DNA of 64,000 nt from Enterococcus songbeiensis. GTDB taxonomy: Bacteria > Bacillota > Bacilli > Lactobacillales > Enterococcaceae. The notes below the pieces were generated by a model. It had not been told where the DNA came from and did no database searches. It saw only the letters and a list, made by a program, of their open reading frames with translations. The stretch covers positions 62,001 through 126,000 of the forward strand of contig NZ_BJDS01000008.1 in assembly GCF_005405265.1 (NCBI RefSeq), in the 5' to 3' direction. The translations under genes and the position numbers were made by a program. Numbering within the stretch: position 1 is the stretch's first letter; every line of letters starts with the position of its first letter. Positions 19,100-29,895 of this stretch are shown piece by piece.

Positions 19100-19489
19100 G
19101 TGAAAATCCGTTGGTCATTTTTATGGAGAGGGCACATAACAGTGGCGCTCCTGAGTCTTGGGTATGGCGTGTATATTTTGGGTAACGAATCTCAGACAGT
19201 TCTCTCCAGTAAATTTTTGGTGGAACATTTTCCCGGCGATTTTTTACTTTTTGCCTTACTGCTCACACTTATCTTGGGTATTGGGAATCTTTTTGCCGGA
19301 GCCGCCTGTTTCTATAACCTGAAAAGCTATCCTTTTTTTAGTTTAGGAATTGGTGGTCTGACACTTCTTCTACTGATAAATTTTCAAACAATACCTGATG
19401 TCGGTTCCTGGCTGATTACCGGACTTGTAATTAGTCAGCTGATGATTGTCGGATGCTGTTTGCTTTTGTTAGTTCGTAAAATTTCTTGA
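19100..19489 (+). CDS. Small hypothetical membrane protein, 129 residues
   Basis: Four predicted transmembrane helices (about 10-30, 43-66, 74-95, 104-126) with little outside them. I choose the GTG at 19100 because AAGAGGTG ends 8 nt upstream of it; the in-frame TTG at 19082 and GTG at 19091 lack an SD. No recognised family motif. Followed by its own terminator and divergent from the UPF0316 gene. Confidence 0.7.
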   Translation: MKIRWSFLWRGHITVALLSLGYGVYILGNESQTVLSSKFLVEHFPGDFLLFALLLTLILGIGNLFAGAACFYNLKSYPFFSLGIGGLTLLLLINFQTIPDVGSWLITGLVISQLMIVGCCLLLLVRKIS

Positions 19490-19508
19490 AAATAGTAGGA
19501 CATAGTAG

Positions 19509-19538
19509 AAATCTTTCTCATCTGGAGAAAGATTTTTT
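19509..19538 (+). terminator. Terminator after the small membrane protein
   Basis: AATCTTTCTC pairs with GGAGAAAGATT around a 4-nt loop, then six T. Confidence 0.88.
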
Positions 19539-19540
19539 GT

Positions 19541-19876
19541 TTTTGAAAATAAATTAGAAAACTTAATAACTCATTTATTTATCAAAAATATAGTTAAATT
19601 CTAATGGTGTAAAAAAATATAAATTATGATTAATCAAGAATAAAGTATTTAATTTTGTTCGTTTCATACTTAATTTTAGGTATATTATCACTTAAATAAA
19701 AATGTAAGCGTTTGTTTTATTTATTAAATATTTTTATCTAAAATTCATTGAATAAATATAGAAAAAACTATCACATAAAAATGAGAAGTATGTTATCCTA
19801 TTATTAGAAAAGAAAAAAGTGATTTTTGTTATTTTTGCAAGATGAAGATTGCAAGCGTTCGGGAAGGGAAATGAAG
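19541..19876 (+). other. AT-rich leader region of the glycogen operon
   Basis: 336 nt without a gene. It is very AT-rich and contains a cre-like site at 19703-19716. Several AT-rich stretches could be -10 boxes and I could not choose one. The in-frame upstream TTG codons before glgB lie before the only SD (19864-19869) and are not used as starts. I see no riboswitch or conserved structured RNA. Confidence 0.6.
19703..19716. promoter_or_regulatory. cre-like CcpA site upstream of glgB
   Basis: TGTAAGCGTTTGTT matches the cre consensus TGWNANCGNTNWCA at 7 of 10 defined positions, with the left half and the CG core intact and the last three wrong. Carbon catabolite control of a glycogen operon is plausible. 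Confidence 0.4.
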
Positions 19877-21820
19877 ATGGCTGAAAAAGTAGAACAAATG
19901 GAACTGATAAGTGCAGAAAATCGTTTTTTGACCGGAGAAAACTTTTACAGTCAGCATTTGCTGGGGGCTCACCGGGTAAAAAAGCACTATGTCTTTCGTG
20001 TTTGGGCACCAAATGCGCAACAAGTCTGGCTAGTAGGAGATTTCAATCAATGGGATGATTCCTTGCCGATGTCTTACCGTGAATCATCTGGTATCTGGGA
20101 AATAACAACGGATCGACCCCAAGAAGGTCAACTTTATAAATTCAAGGTTCGTCAAGCCGATGGACGAGAAATTTTTAAAATTGATCCTTTAGCGATTCGT
20201 TTTGAAAAACGACCGGGAGACGCAGCGATACTTCATACAATTCCGCAAAAAAAATGGAAGGATGGACTGTGGCAGGGACGAAAAAAACGTTCAAGCAGTT
20301 TCAAACGTCCATTAAATATTTATGAGATTCATGCCAGTTCATGGAAACACCATGAAAATGGCGAGCCCTATACCTTCAAAGAATTGACAGCTGAACTGAT
20401 TCCCTATGTAAAAAAAATGGGGTATACCCATATTGAATTTATGCCTTTGATGGAGCATCCCCTTGGAACTTCATGGGGCTATCAGCTGATTGGGTATTTT
20501 GCGTTGAGTTCTTATTATGGTACACCAGAAGAGTTTCAACAGTTTGTGGAAACTTGTCATTTAAATAATATTGGTGTTTTTGTTGACTGGGTACCGGGAC
20601 ATTTTTGTATCAATGATGACACACTGCCATACTATGACGGGACACCGACTTTTGAATACGAAGATCCTGATCGCGCAAGTAATGTTCGTTGGGGGTCAAT
20701 CAATTTTGATTTAGGTAAGCCGCAAGTTCAAAGCTTTCTTATTTCCAGCGCGTTGTTTTGGATTGAAATGTATCACATTGACGGAATACGGGTCGATGCG
20801 GTATCGAATATGATTTATCGGGATTATGATGAAGGACCTTGGACGCCGAATCATGAAGGCGGCAATCGGAATCTAGAAGGTTATTATTTTCTGCAAAAAT
20901 TAAATGCGGTCATAAAGCTGGCCCATCCAACAACAATCATGATTGCAGAAGAGAGTTCTTCGGAAACCAAAATTACCGGATTGATTGAGACTGGTGCGTT
21001 AGGTTTTGATTACAAGTGGAACATGGGCTGGATGAATGATGTCTTGCGTTTTTTTGAAATGGATCCACTACTTCGCCGGAATCATTTTAACCTATTGACC
21101 TTTTCATTTATGTACATGATGAATGAAAATTATATTCTCCCTCTTTCTCATGACGAGGTTGTTCATGGGAAAAAAAGTTTGATGCACAAGATGTGGGGAG
21201 ATCGCTACAAACAATTTGCTCAACTGAGAAACCTTTACACTTATTTAATCGGGCATCCCGGAAAAAAATTGTTGTTTATGGGCAGTGAGTGGGGTCAGTT
21301 TCTTGAATGGAAATACGATCATGGTCTTGAATGGGTGGATTTAGAGGATTCTCTCAACCAAAAAATGCAGTACTTTACCCAAACCCTCAATCAGCTTTAC
21401 AAACAGGAAAAAGCGTTGTGGGAGTTGGAGGACCAAGTTGAAACCATTGAAATTATTGATGCGGACAATACCCAAGAAAGTGTTCTGAGTTTTATTCGTC
21501 AGGGAAAAACGAAAAAAGATTTTCTGATTTTAGTCTTTAATTTGACTCCGGTGGAACGCAAAGACTTTGTGATCGGTGTTCCATATCCGGGAACCTATCA
21601 AGAATTATTGAATACCGAAAAAATAGAATTTGGCGGTACCTGGACCAAAAATAATGAGGTCTGTCAAACGGAAGCAGAGGCTTTCAAACAGTTTTCGTAC
21701 AGGATCAAAACAATCGTTCCGGCACTTGGAGCATTGATTATTAAACCAGAAACAATCAACACACGTCGGCAGTCACTAGGAAGAGATAGAAAGGAGGCAG
21801 GTGAGTTTTCACCGAAATAA
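19877..21820 (+). CDS. glgB: 1,4-alpha-glucan branching enzyme GlgB
   Basis: Makes alpha-1,6 branches in glycogen; cytosolic, GH13 family. 647 residues from the ATG at 19877, which has AAGGGA 7 nt upstream; the ATG at 19871 is too close to it. The N-terminal CBM48 domain (about 20-120, [20 protein letters not shown]) is followed by the catalytic barrel with [12 protein letters not shown] (nucleophile Asp), IMIAEESSS (acid/base Glu) and [10 protein letters not shown]. First gene of glgBCDAP. Its last 20 nt overlap the longest possible reading of glgC. Confidence 0.96.
   Translation: MAEKVEQMELISAENRFLTGENFYSQHLLGAHRVKKHYVFRVWAPNAQQVWLVGDFNQWDDSLPMSYRESSGIWEITTDRPQEGQLYKFKVRQADGREIFKIDPLAIRFEKRPGDAAILHTIPQKKWKDGLWQGRKKRSSSFKRPLNIYEIHASSWKHHENGEPYTFKELTAELIPYVKKMGYTHIEFMPLMEHPLGTSWGYQLIGYFALSSYYGTPEEFQQFVETCHLNNIGVFVDWVPGHFCINDDTLPYYDGTPTFEYEDPDRASNVRWGSINFDLGKPQVQSFLISSALFWIEMYHIDGIRVDAVSNMIYRDYDEGPWTPNHEGGNRNLEGYYFLQKLNAVIKLAHPTTIMIAEESSSETKITGLIETGALGFDYKWNMGWMNDVLRFFEMDPLLRRNHFNLLTFSFMYMMNENYILPLSHDEVVHGKKSLMHKMWGDRYKQFAQLRNLYTYLIGHPGKKLLFMGSEWGQFLEWKYDHGLEWVDLEDSLNQKMQYFTQTLNQLYKQEKALWELEDQVETIEIIDADNTQESVLSFIRQGKTKKDFLILVFNLTPVERKDFVIGVPYPGTYQELLNTEKIEFGGTWTKNNEVCQTEAEAFKQFSYRIKTIVPALGALIIKPETINTRRQSLGRDRKEAGEFSPK
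21800..21813 (+). promoter_or_regulatory. Small hairpin between SD and ATG of glgC
   Basis: GGTGA-GTTT-TCACC lies between AAGGAGG (21791-21797) and the ATG at 21822. Unfolded, the SD is 24 nt from this ATG; folded, the effective distance is about 10 nt. It may therefore decide which glgC start is used. Confidence 0.4.
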
Positions 21821-21821
21821 A

Positions 21822-22964
21822 ATGAAGACAGAAATGTTAGCGATGATCCTGGCTGGGGGACAAGGAACAAGATTGGGTAAATTGACAAAAAATATTGCCA
21901 AACCAGCGGTGCCTTTTGGCGGACGGTACCGAATTATTGATTTTGCTTTAAGTAATTGTGCCAATTCCGGCATTCATACAGTAGGTGTGGTGACTCAGTA
22001 TCAACCGTTAGCTCTTAACCATCATATTGGAAATGGTGCCAGTTGGGGACTAGATGGAATCAACTCCGGTGTAACGATTTTGCAGCCATTTTCCAGTTCG
22101 GAAGGCAGTAAATGGTTTGAAGGAACCGCCCATGCCATTTATCAAAATATAGCGTATATCGATCAATTGGACCCGCAATATGTATTGGTTTTATCGGGAG
22201 ATCACATCTATAAAATGGATTATGAAGCGATGCTTGAAGCCCATAAGGAAAACAATGCTTCATTGTCCGTGGCAGTGATCGAAGTTCCATGGAAAGAAGC
22301 GTCTCGTTTTGGTATCATGAACACCGATGAAAATGATCGAATCATTGAGTTTGAAGAAAAACCAGAGCATCCGCAAAATAATTTAGCATCAATGGGTATT
22401 TATATCTTTAATTGGGGCCGCCTGCGTAGTGTCCTAACCAGCAGTTATTCAAAGGATGGACAAATGATCGATTTTGGAAAACACGTGATCCCTGCCTATT
22501 TGGAAAGCGGAGAGAATGTATTCGCTTATCGTTTTTCTGGTTATTGGAAGGATGTAGGAACCATTGATTCCTTGTGGGAAGCTAGCATGGAATTTATTGA
22601 GCCGGAAATGGAGCTGGAAATTCGCGACAAAGGTTGGCGGGTCTATTCTAAAAATACCATCTCTCCACCGCATTTCTTGACAGAAACTGGTTCGGCAAAA
22701 AATTCGTTGATCGTTGACGGTTGTTATGTTGCCGGCAGCATTGATCATAGTATTCTCTCAGGAGATGTTCAAGTAAAAGAAGGATCGACGATTTCCGACA
22801 GTATTGTGATGCCGGGTGCAACAATCGGTAAAAATGTGAAAATTCACCGTGCGATTATTGGAGAAAACGCGATTATCGGTGACAATGCAGAAATAGACGG
22901 CAGTGAAGAAATTGCAGTTGTGGGGTATTCAGAAGTGATTGGAGTGACCATCGATGAAGACTAA
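21822..22964 (+). CDS. glgC: Glucose-1-phosphate adenylyltransferase GlgC
   Basis: Makes ADP-glucose from glucose-1-phosphate and ATP, the committed step of bacterial glycogen synthesis. 380 residues from ATG 21822; an in-frame GTG at 21801 would give 387 but is only 3 nt from the SD. The first conserved residues, [18 protein letters not shown], fit the ATG. Nucleotide-binding GGQGTRL, the [15 protein letters not shown] motif and [11 protein letters not shown] are typical, then a left-handed beta-helix C-terminus. It overlaps glgD by 11 nt. In Firmicutes GlgC works as a heterotetramer with GlgD. Confidence 0.94.
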   Translation: MKTEMLAMILAGGQGTRLGKLTKNIAKPAVPFGGRYRIIDFALSNCANSGIHTVGVVTQYQPLALNHHIGNGASWGLDGINSGVTILQPFSSSEGSKWFEGTAHAIYQNIAYIDQLDPQYVLVLSGDHIYKMDYEAMLEAHKENNASLSVAVIEVPWKEASRFGIMNTDENDRIIEFEEKPEHPQNNLASMGIYIFNWGRLRSVLTSSYSKDGQMIDFGKHVIPAYLESGENVFAYRFSGYWKDVGTIDSLWEASMEFIEPEMELEIRDKGWRVYSKNTISPPHFLTETGSAKNSLIVDGCYVAGSIDHSILSGDVQVKEGSTISDSIVMPGATIGKNVKIHRAIIGENAIIGDNAEIDGSEEIAVVGYSEVIGVTIDED

Positions 22965-24099
22965 TAAAATGTGTGGGATTTTGGGAAATCTCCATCAATA
23001 CAATGAGCTTTTGCCTTTGACGGAGCACCGACCACTGGCAACCTTGCCTTTTGACTGCAAGTACCGCCTCATTGATTTTAATCTTTCAAGTATCGTAAAC
23101 GCCAACATCAATACAGTATTTATGGTATTTAATGAAGGGGAGACTCAATCGGTTTTTGATCATATCGGTGGTGGGAAAGAATGGAATCTTGATGGTGTCC
23201 AAAATCGTTTCTTTATTCATGTTTATCAAGAATTTCTCAAACGAAAAGCTGAAAACCGTGAGTATTATGATGTGTTGATTGATTATTTGGAAAAATCAAA
23301 ATCGGAATACACGGTGTTTATGGGAAGCAAAATTTTATGCAATATCGATTTGCGGGCGTTGTTGAAAATTCATCAGCTGCAAAAGAATGAGATGACGGTT
23401 GTCTATAAACGAATTGCAAAGGAGAATGTTTATCCTACCGATATCATTTTGGATTTGACTGAAGGTGGAACGATTGAAACAGTAACGGCAGCAAACGACT
23501 TGCAGTTACCGGAAACGGTCAACTTATGTGCCGATATCTACATGATTCAAACCCAACGATTGATCGATGAGTTGACAGAAGCTCAGAAAACTGGCGGTAC
23601 AGTTAACCTTGAATCTTTTTTACGGGAATTGATCGTAAAATTGAATAGCGCCAGCTATGAGTATACAGGTTATTTGAGTAATATTTATGATGTCGCCTCC
23701 TATTATCGGGCAAACATGGACATGTTAGATCAACGTCAGTTCAGTTCTCTGATGTACTCCAGTCAGAAAATTTATACCAAGTTGAAAAACGAAGTACCTA
23801 CCTACTATTCTGAAACTTCGGATGTGGAGAACAGTCAATTTGCTTCGGGATGCATCATTGAAGGACACGTTCATCGTTCATTGGTTTCCCGCAGCACAAA
23901 AATTGCCACAAATGCAGTGGTGGAAGAAACCATCGTCATGGCCAACAATCAAATTGGCGAAGGCGCAGTAGTCAAATATGCGATTTTAGATAAAAATGTC
24001 ATTGTAGAGCCGGGAGTAAAAATTATCGGTTCACCGGAAATGCCATTAGTCATCAAAAAGAATTCTCACGTGCTTTCTGATGTTTATGGGGGCGAATAA
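22954..24099 (+). CDS. glgD: GlgD, non-canonical ADP-glucose pyrophosphorylase subunit
   Basis: 381 residues, paralogous to GlgC but with a degenerate catalytic loop: the N-terminus reads [24 protein letters not shown] instead of the GGQGTRL loop, while the [12 protein letters not shown] motif is kept. Known Firmicutes GlgD subunits are poorly active alone and raise GlgC activity in the GlgCD complex. The ATG overlaps the end of glgC, so the two are translationally coupled. The C-terminal beta-helix hexapeptide repeats are present (about 285-365). Confidence 0.94.
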   Translation: MKTNKMCGILGNLHQYNELLPLTEHRPLATLPFDCKYRLIDFNLSSIVNANINTVFMVFNEGETQSVFDHIGGGKEWNLDGVQNRFFIHVYQEFLKRKAENREYYDVLIDYLEKSKSEYTVFMGSKILCNIDLRALLKIHQLQKNEMTVVYKRIAKENVYPTDIILDLTEGGTIETVTAANDLQLPETVNLCADIYMIQTQRLIDELTEAQKTGGTVNLESFLRELIVKLNSASYEYTGYLSNIYDVASYYRANMDMLDQRQFSSLMYSSQKIYTKLKNEVPTYYSETSDVENSQFASGCIIEGHVHRSLVSRSTKIATNAVVEETIVMANNQIGEGAVVKYAILDKNVIVEPGVKIIGSPEMPLVIKKNSHVLSDVYGGE

Positions 24100-24100
24100 A

Positions 24101-25537
24101 ATGAAAATCCTTTTTGCTTCAGCTGAGTGCGCCCCGTTTTTCAAAACTGGTGGACTAGGAGATGTAGCCGGAGCTTTGCCTAAAGAGTTGGCGAAAAAAG
24201 GGGTGGATATCCGCGTGGTGTTACCCTATTTCACAAAAATGCCTGAGGAATACAAAGAACAGTGTGAAGAGTTGTTTTCTTTTTCCGTTCGCGTGGGCTG
24301 GCGAAACCAATACTGTGGCATCAAGCGTTTGGTTATGGGCAACGTTACCTATTATTTTATTGACAATCAGTATTACTTTGCTCGGGACAATCTATATGGC
24401 TATTACGATGATGGCGAAAGATTTGCTTATTTTCAACAAGCGCTAATAGAAATGATGGAGCGTATCAACTTTATTCCCGATGTTTTGCATTTGAATGATT
24501 ATCACACGGCGATGGTTCCTTTTTTGTTGAAGGAAAAATATCGATGGATTCAAAATTATCGAGGCATTCGAACGGTGTTAACCATTCATAATATTGAGTT
24601 TCAGGGGAAATACAGCGGAGAAATGCTGCCGGAATTATTTGGCATGGTGATGGAACGGTATCATGACGGAACTGTCCGTTTGGATGACTGCTTGAATTTC
24701 ATGAAAGCGGGGATTTTGTACGCCGATCGAGTGAATACCGTCAGTCCTTCTTATGCTGAAGAAATCAAAACCTCAGCTTTTGGTGCAGGTCTGGAAGTAA
24801 TCTTGCGTATGGAAGCTGGGAAATTGCGGGGAATTATCAACGGAATCGATTATGACAGCTTTGATCCAGAGACAGATCCGGCACTGCCGGCTGCTTTTTC
24901 GATGGATGATTTAACAGGGAAAGGCACGAACAAGCAAGCATTGCAGCAAAAAATGGGTTTGCCGATCGACGAAAATATTCCACTGTTAGCGGTAGTGAGC
25001 CGTTTGACCTACCAAAAAGGTTTCCATTTATTGTTGGAAGAATTTCCACAGTTGATGCAGCAAGAGGTGCAGTTTGTTTTATTGGGAACCGGTGATCCGG
25101 AATTTGAGGAACAGTTTCGACGATTTGCTCATGCGTATCCGGAAAAATGTGCCGTATCGATTTCTTTTGATGTTCAATTGGCACAACAGATGTATGCCGG
25201 AGCAGATATTTTTCTGATGCCTTCTGCCTTTGAACCCTGTGGATTGTCACAAATGATGGCGATGCGTTATGGCACCTTGCCAGTGGTTCATGAAATTGGT
25301 GGACTAAAAGACACGGTGGTTCCTTTTAATCCGGTTACGGGACAAGGAACCGGATTTGGTTTTATTGAGTTTACTGCTTTTCGTTTCTTGGAGGCAGTTA
25401 TGAAAGCCGTCAATTTGTATCATACTTCCCAGCCTGCTTGGAACAATCTTATTTATCAGGCGATGTCGCGAGATTTTAGTTGGGCCACTTCATCGGAGAA
25501 TTATTTTTCGTTGTATAAAGAACTGGTGAAACCTTAA
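24101..25537 (+). CDS. glgA: Glycogen synthase GlgA (ADP-glucose, GT5)
   Basis: Adds glucose from ADP-glucose to the growing chain. 478 residues from ATG 24101, directly after the glgD stop with GGGGG upstream. [13 protein letters not shown] carries Lys15, the ADP-glucose-binding lysine; HLNDYHTA and the C-terminal [22 protein letters not shown] donor-binding loop are classic GT5 features. Followed by a strong internal terminator before glgP, so synthesis and breakdown enzymes may be made at different levels. Confidence 0.95.
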   Translation: MKILFASAECAPFFKTGGLGDVAGALPKELAKKGVDIRVVLPYFTKMPEEYKEQCEELFSFSVRVGWRNQYCGIKRLVMGNVTYYFIDNQYYFARDNLYGYYDDGERFAYFQQALIEMMERINFIPDVLHLNDYHTAMVPFLLKEKYRWIQNYRGIRTVLTIHNIEFQGKYSGEMLPELFGMVMERYHDGTVRLDDCLNFMKAGILYADRVNTVSPSYAEEIKTSAFGAGLEVILRMEAGKLRGIINGIDYDSFDPETDPALPAAFSMDDLTGKGTNKQALQQKMGLPIDENIPLLAVVSRLTYQKGFHLLLEEFPQLMQQEVQFVLLGTGDPEFEEQFRRFAHAYPEKCAVSISFDVQLAQQMYAGADIFLMPSAFEPCGLSQMMAMRYGTLPVVHEIGGLKDTVVPFNPVTGQGTGFGFIEFTAFRFLEAVMKAVNLYHTSQPAWNNLIYQAMSRDFSWATSSENYFSLYKELVKP

Positions 25538-25553
25538 TAGATAAAGAAAAGAG

Positions 25554-25600
25554 TAAGAGGATGAATCATTGACAGCGCTCAATGGCATCCTCTTTTTAAA
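25554..25600 (+). terminator. Internal terminator between glgA and glgP
   Basis: AAGAGGATG...CATTGA-cagcgc-TCAATG...CATCCTCTT forms a long stem with two arms and a 5-T tail. It lies inside the glycogen operon and may reduce transcription of glgP. Confidence 0.8.
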
Positions 25601-25615
25601 AAAGGAGAGAAACAA

Positions 25616-28030
25616 ATGCAGTTGACAAAAAAAAGGTTTAAGAACGATATGCGGCAACGGTTGAAAGAGAAATATGCAATGGAGATTACGGATGCTTCTC
25701 CGCAAGAATTATTCACTGTGTTGGGCAGTGTGGTTCGGGGATTGTATTCAGATAATTGGCGACAAACTTGGAAAAATTATTTAACGGAAGAGAAAAAGCA
25801 GGTTTATTATTTCTCTATCGAATTTTTACCGGGAAAAATGCTGAAAAGTAATTTATTAAATCTAGGGATTCTTCCGCTGGTGCGGGAAGGGTTGGCAGAG
25901 ATGGGAATTGATTTAGAAGAATTAGCCAATGTAGAAAAGGATATGGCCTTGGGAAATGGCGGACTGGGACGTCTGGCATCGTGTTTTATGGATGCCATTG
26001 CATCTAGTGGTTTGCCGGGCAACGGCAATGGCATCCGCTATGATTACGGATTGTTCAAACAGCGATTTGTGGATGGGTATCAGGTTGAATTGCCGGATGA
26101 ATGGCTCAGAAGCGGAAATGTTTGGGAAGTTCGCAAAGAAAGTAAAGCTGTGGATGTTCGTTTTTCTGGAGAAGTTTATATGGTACCGGACGAGTCAGGA
26201 AAATTAAAACCGTTTTATAAGAACCAACGAATCTTGCGGGCGGTTCCCTACGATACGGCGATGATTGGGTATCAAAACGATGTAGTGAATACCATGCGTT
26301 TGTGGGGGGTAGAGATTCCAACTTCAGAAGAAGCAAAATATACAAGCATTCAAGATCGACGGGAGTTTGAGGATTTGACCGCAGTGCTTTACCCGGATGA
26401 TTCAAATGAACGAGGGCGAATGGTTCGTTTGGCTCAGGAGTATTTTTTTGTTTCCGCTGGGGTGCAAAGTATTTTACGGTATTTTTTAAAATTAAAAAAA
26501 CCATTGGATTGCTTAAGTGAATTTGTTGCGATCCACATCAATGATACCCATCCGGCATTGTGTATTCCAGAAATGATGCGGTTATTGTTGGACGAGCAGG
26601 GGCTGCAATGGGAACAGGCGTGGGAGATCACCGTCAAAGTGATGAGCTATACCAACCACACCATCATGGCAGAAGCCTTGGAAAAATGGCCGATTGACTT
26701 GATGAAATCACTGCTGCCACGGATGTATCAAATTATTGAAGAAATCGATCGTCGTTTTGTGGAGAAAAAGCAATTGGCTTATGATGATTCGTTGATTCAA
26801 CGGACACGGATTATTCAAAACGGACAAGTCCACATGGCACATTTAGCAATTATTGGCAGTCACAGCACAAACGGTGTGGCCAAACTGCATTCAGAATTAT
26901 TAAAAAGTGTAGTATTACATGATTTTTATGGGATTTATCCTGATCGTTTCAATAATAAAACCAATGGCATCGCGCAGCGTCGTTGGTCACAACTGGCAAA
27001 TGAGCCGCTTTCAGCAGTCTTGGATAAAAAAATCAAAACTTCTTGGCGTAAAAATCCTGAAGATCTGCGTTTGCTATTGAATTATTTAGAGGATGAAGAA
27101 ACGTTGAAAGAGTTGGCGGCTGCGAAACAGGAAAATAAAATTCGATTAGCGGATTATATTTATGAAACAACCGGCATCCAAGTAGATCCAACGGCTATTT
27201 TCGATGTACAGATCAAACGGCTCCATGCCTATAAACGACAATTGTTGAATTTATTGCATATTTTGAAGCTTTATTTTGAATTAAAAGAAAATCCTGAATT
27301 GGCGATTCCTTCACGTGTCTTTATTTTTGGGGCGAAAGCCGCACCGAGTTACAGCTACGCAAAAGCGATTATTAAAGTAATCAACGAGGTTGGGAATCTG
27401 ATAAACAACGATCCGACGATTGCCGGTCGATTGAAAATTGTCTTTTTAGAAAATTATAATGTTACTTTAGCGGAACGAATCATTCCTGCGGCAGATGTCA
27501 GTGAACAAATTTCTTTGGCATCTAAGGAAGCATCGGGAACTAGCAATATGAAATTGATGTTAAATGGTGCCATTACAGTTGCAACTTTAGATGGTGCCAA
27601 TGTAGAAATTCGGGATGCGGTTGGAGAAGAAAATATCGTTATTTTTGGTTTGACGGAAAAAGAAGTCTATGCCTATTACGAAAACCGTGATTACTCAGCA
27701 AAAGCACTGTATGATGAATCGCCCATGCTGCAAAAAATCTTGAATGCGTTGATTGATGGAAGTATTCCTAATATCGATTTTGAAGGACAGGAAATTTTTG
27801 ATTCTTTGCTGAAATACAATGACGAATATTTCTTGCTGCGGGATTTTGAGGCTTATTGTCACGCACAGGAAACCATCAATCAGTGGTATCAGGATCAAAC
27901 TTTGTGGCAACGAAAAAGCTTGATCAATATCGCCAATGCGGGTCGTTTTTCAGCAGATGAGACGGTTCAACGATACGCAGAGGATATTTGGCAGATAAAT
28001 CCAACAAAAAGTGGTGGAGAAAACGCATGA
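25616..28030 (+). CDS. glgP: Glycogen phosphorylase GlgP
   Basis: PLP enzyme releasing glucose-1-phosphate from glycogen ends; GT35. It has 804 residues. NGGLGRLASCFMDA and the PLP-lysine box EASGTSNMKLMLNGA are exact family motifs; DVQIKRLHAYKRQLLN is also diagnostic. ATG behind AAGGAGAG. Its end overlaps the GH13 gene by 4 nt (ATGA), coupling breakdown by phosphorylase with debranching. Length is that of the short bacterial type without regulatory insert. Confidence 0.96.
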   Translation: MQLTKKRFKNDMRQRLKEKYAMEITDASPQELFTVLGSVVRGLYSDNWRQTWKNYLTEEKKQVYYFSIEFLPGKMLKSNLLNLGILPLVREGLAEMGIDLEELANVEKDMALGNGGLGRLASCFMDAIASSGLPGNGNGIRYDYGLFKQRFVDGYQVELPDEWLRSGNVWEVRKESKAVDVRFSGEVYMVPDESGKLKPFYKNQRILRAVPYDTAMIGYQNDVVNTMRLWGVEIPTSEEAKYTSIQDRREFEDLTAVLYPDDSNERGRMVRLAQEYFFVSAGVQSILRYFLKLKKPLDCLSEFVAIHINDTHPALCIPEMMRLLLDEQGLQWEQAWEITVKVMSYTNHTIMAEALEKWPIDLMKSLLPRMYQIIEEIDRRFVEKKQLAYDDSLIQRTRIIQNGQVHMAHLAIIGSHSTNGVAKLHSELLKSVVLHDFYGIYPDRFNNKTNGIAQRRWSQLANEPLSAVLDKKIKTSWRKNPEDLRLLLNYLEDEETLKELAAAKQENKIRLADYIYETTGIQVDPTAIFDVQIKRLHAYKRQLLNLLHILKLYFELKENPELAIPSRVFIFGAKAAPSYSYAKAIIKVINEVGNLINNDPTIAGRLKIVFLENYNVTLAERIIPAADVSEQISLASKEASGTSNMKLMLNGAITVATLDGANVEIRDAVGEENIVIFGLTEKEVYAYYENRDYSAKALYDESPMLQKILNALIDGSIPNIDFEGQEIFDSLLKYNDEYFLLRDFEAYCHAQETINQWYQDQTLWQRKSLINIANAGRFSADETVQRYAEDIWQINPTKSGGENA

Positions 28031-29827
28031 AACAGATTTATTATGACCCTTGGCAGATTCAGCACAAAGATCCTTTTGGTGCGGTAGTGGAAAAAGCCTT
28101 TGTCAAATTTTCTTTAACAATCAAGGAACCCAACGTTGAAGCAGCTTTTTTGGTTATCCATAAAGATTATCACGCTGCCCATCGTATTCAACTTGAAAAT
28201 TTTGGCTCTCCGGAATATCAATACGAGTTTTTTTTTCAACGAAGGAAAAGGGTTGTATTTCTATCATTTTGAGATTCAGTTTCAAGGAGAAGATCTACTG
28301 TATTACGGTAAAAATACAGCCGGAGAAAGCTGTTGTGTGAAAGAGGCATCAGCGATTTCTGACTATCAAGTGACTTGTTATGTGGAAGATAAAGCCCCTA
28401 AATGGTACCGAGAAGCGATTTTTTATCAAATTTTCCCTGATCGTTTTTTTAATGGAAATCCGAATCAGCAAGTCAATGCACCGAAACCAAATTCTTTTTT
28501 ATACGGAACAACAAAGGATGCTCCGTTGTACGTGAAGGATGAGGAAGGAGAAATTTTACGGTGGGATTTTTTCGGGGGAAATCTGCAAGGAATCATTGAA
28601 AAACTTCCTTATCTTAAAAAAATGGGAATTACCGGGCTGTATCTTAATCCGATTTTTGAAGCCCGTAGCAACCATCGCTATGATACGGGCGATTATCTGA
28701 AAATCGACAGTATGCTGGGAACCGAGGAAGAATTTGTTCAGTTGATTAATACATTGCGCAAAAACAACATGCATCTGGTGCTAGATGGCGTATTCAGTCA
28801 TGTGGGGAAAAACAGCCGCTATTTCAATTTTGATGGGGCATACGGTGAAAAAGAAGGTGCCTATCAGTCAACTGCGAGTCCTTATTTTTCCTGGTTCAAG
28901 TTTGATTCATACCCAGAAAAATACAAGTCTTGGTGGGGAATCACTGACTTACCGGAAATTGATAAAACAAATCTTGATTTTCAGCAATTTATTTATGGTG
29001 AAAATGGCGTGTTAGATAAGTGGAATCGTTTGGGCGTTGACGGTTGGCGGCTAGATGTCGCCGATGAATTGCCGGAAACATTTATTCGTGGGATTCGAAA
29101 AAATTTAGAAAAATATGAGGAACGTCTTTTAATCGGTGAAGTTTGGGAGGATGCCTCAAATAAGATTTCCTATGGTCAGCGAAGAGAATATGCTTTGGGA
29201 AATCATTTGCAGGGAGTGATGAACTATCCGCTGCGGGCAGCAATGCTCAATTTTTTGAAGGGAAAGAGTTCTCCCCAACAAACAGCTGAAGCCGTGACGC
29301 AATTACAGGAAAATTATCCGCCAGACTTTTTTTATCAGGCGTTGAATAACCTTGGAACCCATGACACGGTGCGACTGCTTACAGAATTAGAAAACGATAA
29401 ACAAAAAGTTTCACTGGCTTTTGCTCTACTGGTGTTTTTTCCGGGAATTCCTTGTATTTATTATGGAGATGAAGCGGGATTGACTGGGGGAACCGATCCA
29501 GAAAATCGCAAATTTTTCCCTTGGGAGGAAATCGATACGAGTTGTTATGAAAGTTGTTATAAATGGCTTCAGCTGCGAAAGGAAACCCCTTTGTTGTCTC
29601 AGGGGGGATTACAGGTGTTGTTTTGTCATAATTTGCTGCTGATTCTCCGATTTGATACTGCTGACTATCTTTTGTTGGTGGTCAATCCAACTGAATTCGA
29701 TCAATCCATCCATGTGAATGAACTGAAAACGACCCGGACGTTGCCTTTTTCGCTTTCACAATTACAGGCTATTGATCATCAACTTATTGTCAGTAAGACG
29801 GCGCAAATCTTTTCAGGAAGTTTCTAG
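28027..29827 (+). pseudogene. GH13 alpha-glycosidase (neopullulanase/cyclomaltodextrinase-like), frameshifted at T9
   Basis: Two frames together encode one GH13 protein of about 599 residues. The first part (28027-28272) begins MKQIYYDPWQIQHKDPFGAVV and gives an N-terminal CBM34-like sandwich; it runs into a stop shortly after a run of nine T (28228-28236). Removing one T joins it to the second frame, which continues to 29827 with the barrel: YQIFPDRFFNGN, DGWRLDVADE (nucleophile), LIGEVWED (acid/base) and NLGTHDTVR. The downstream part is fully intact, so the break is recent, corrected by slippage, or a sequence error. In the glycogen operon it would remove limit branches left by GlgP. Confidence 0.85.
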
Positions 29828-29895
29828 CAAAGTAAATGGCAACGGACTTTTTTTGTGGTATGATGGAGAAAAGTCTGACAAAAGGATGAACAAGG

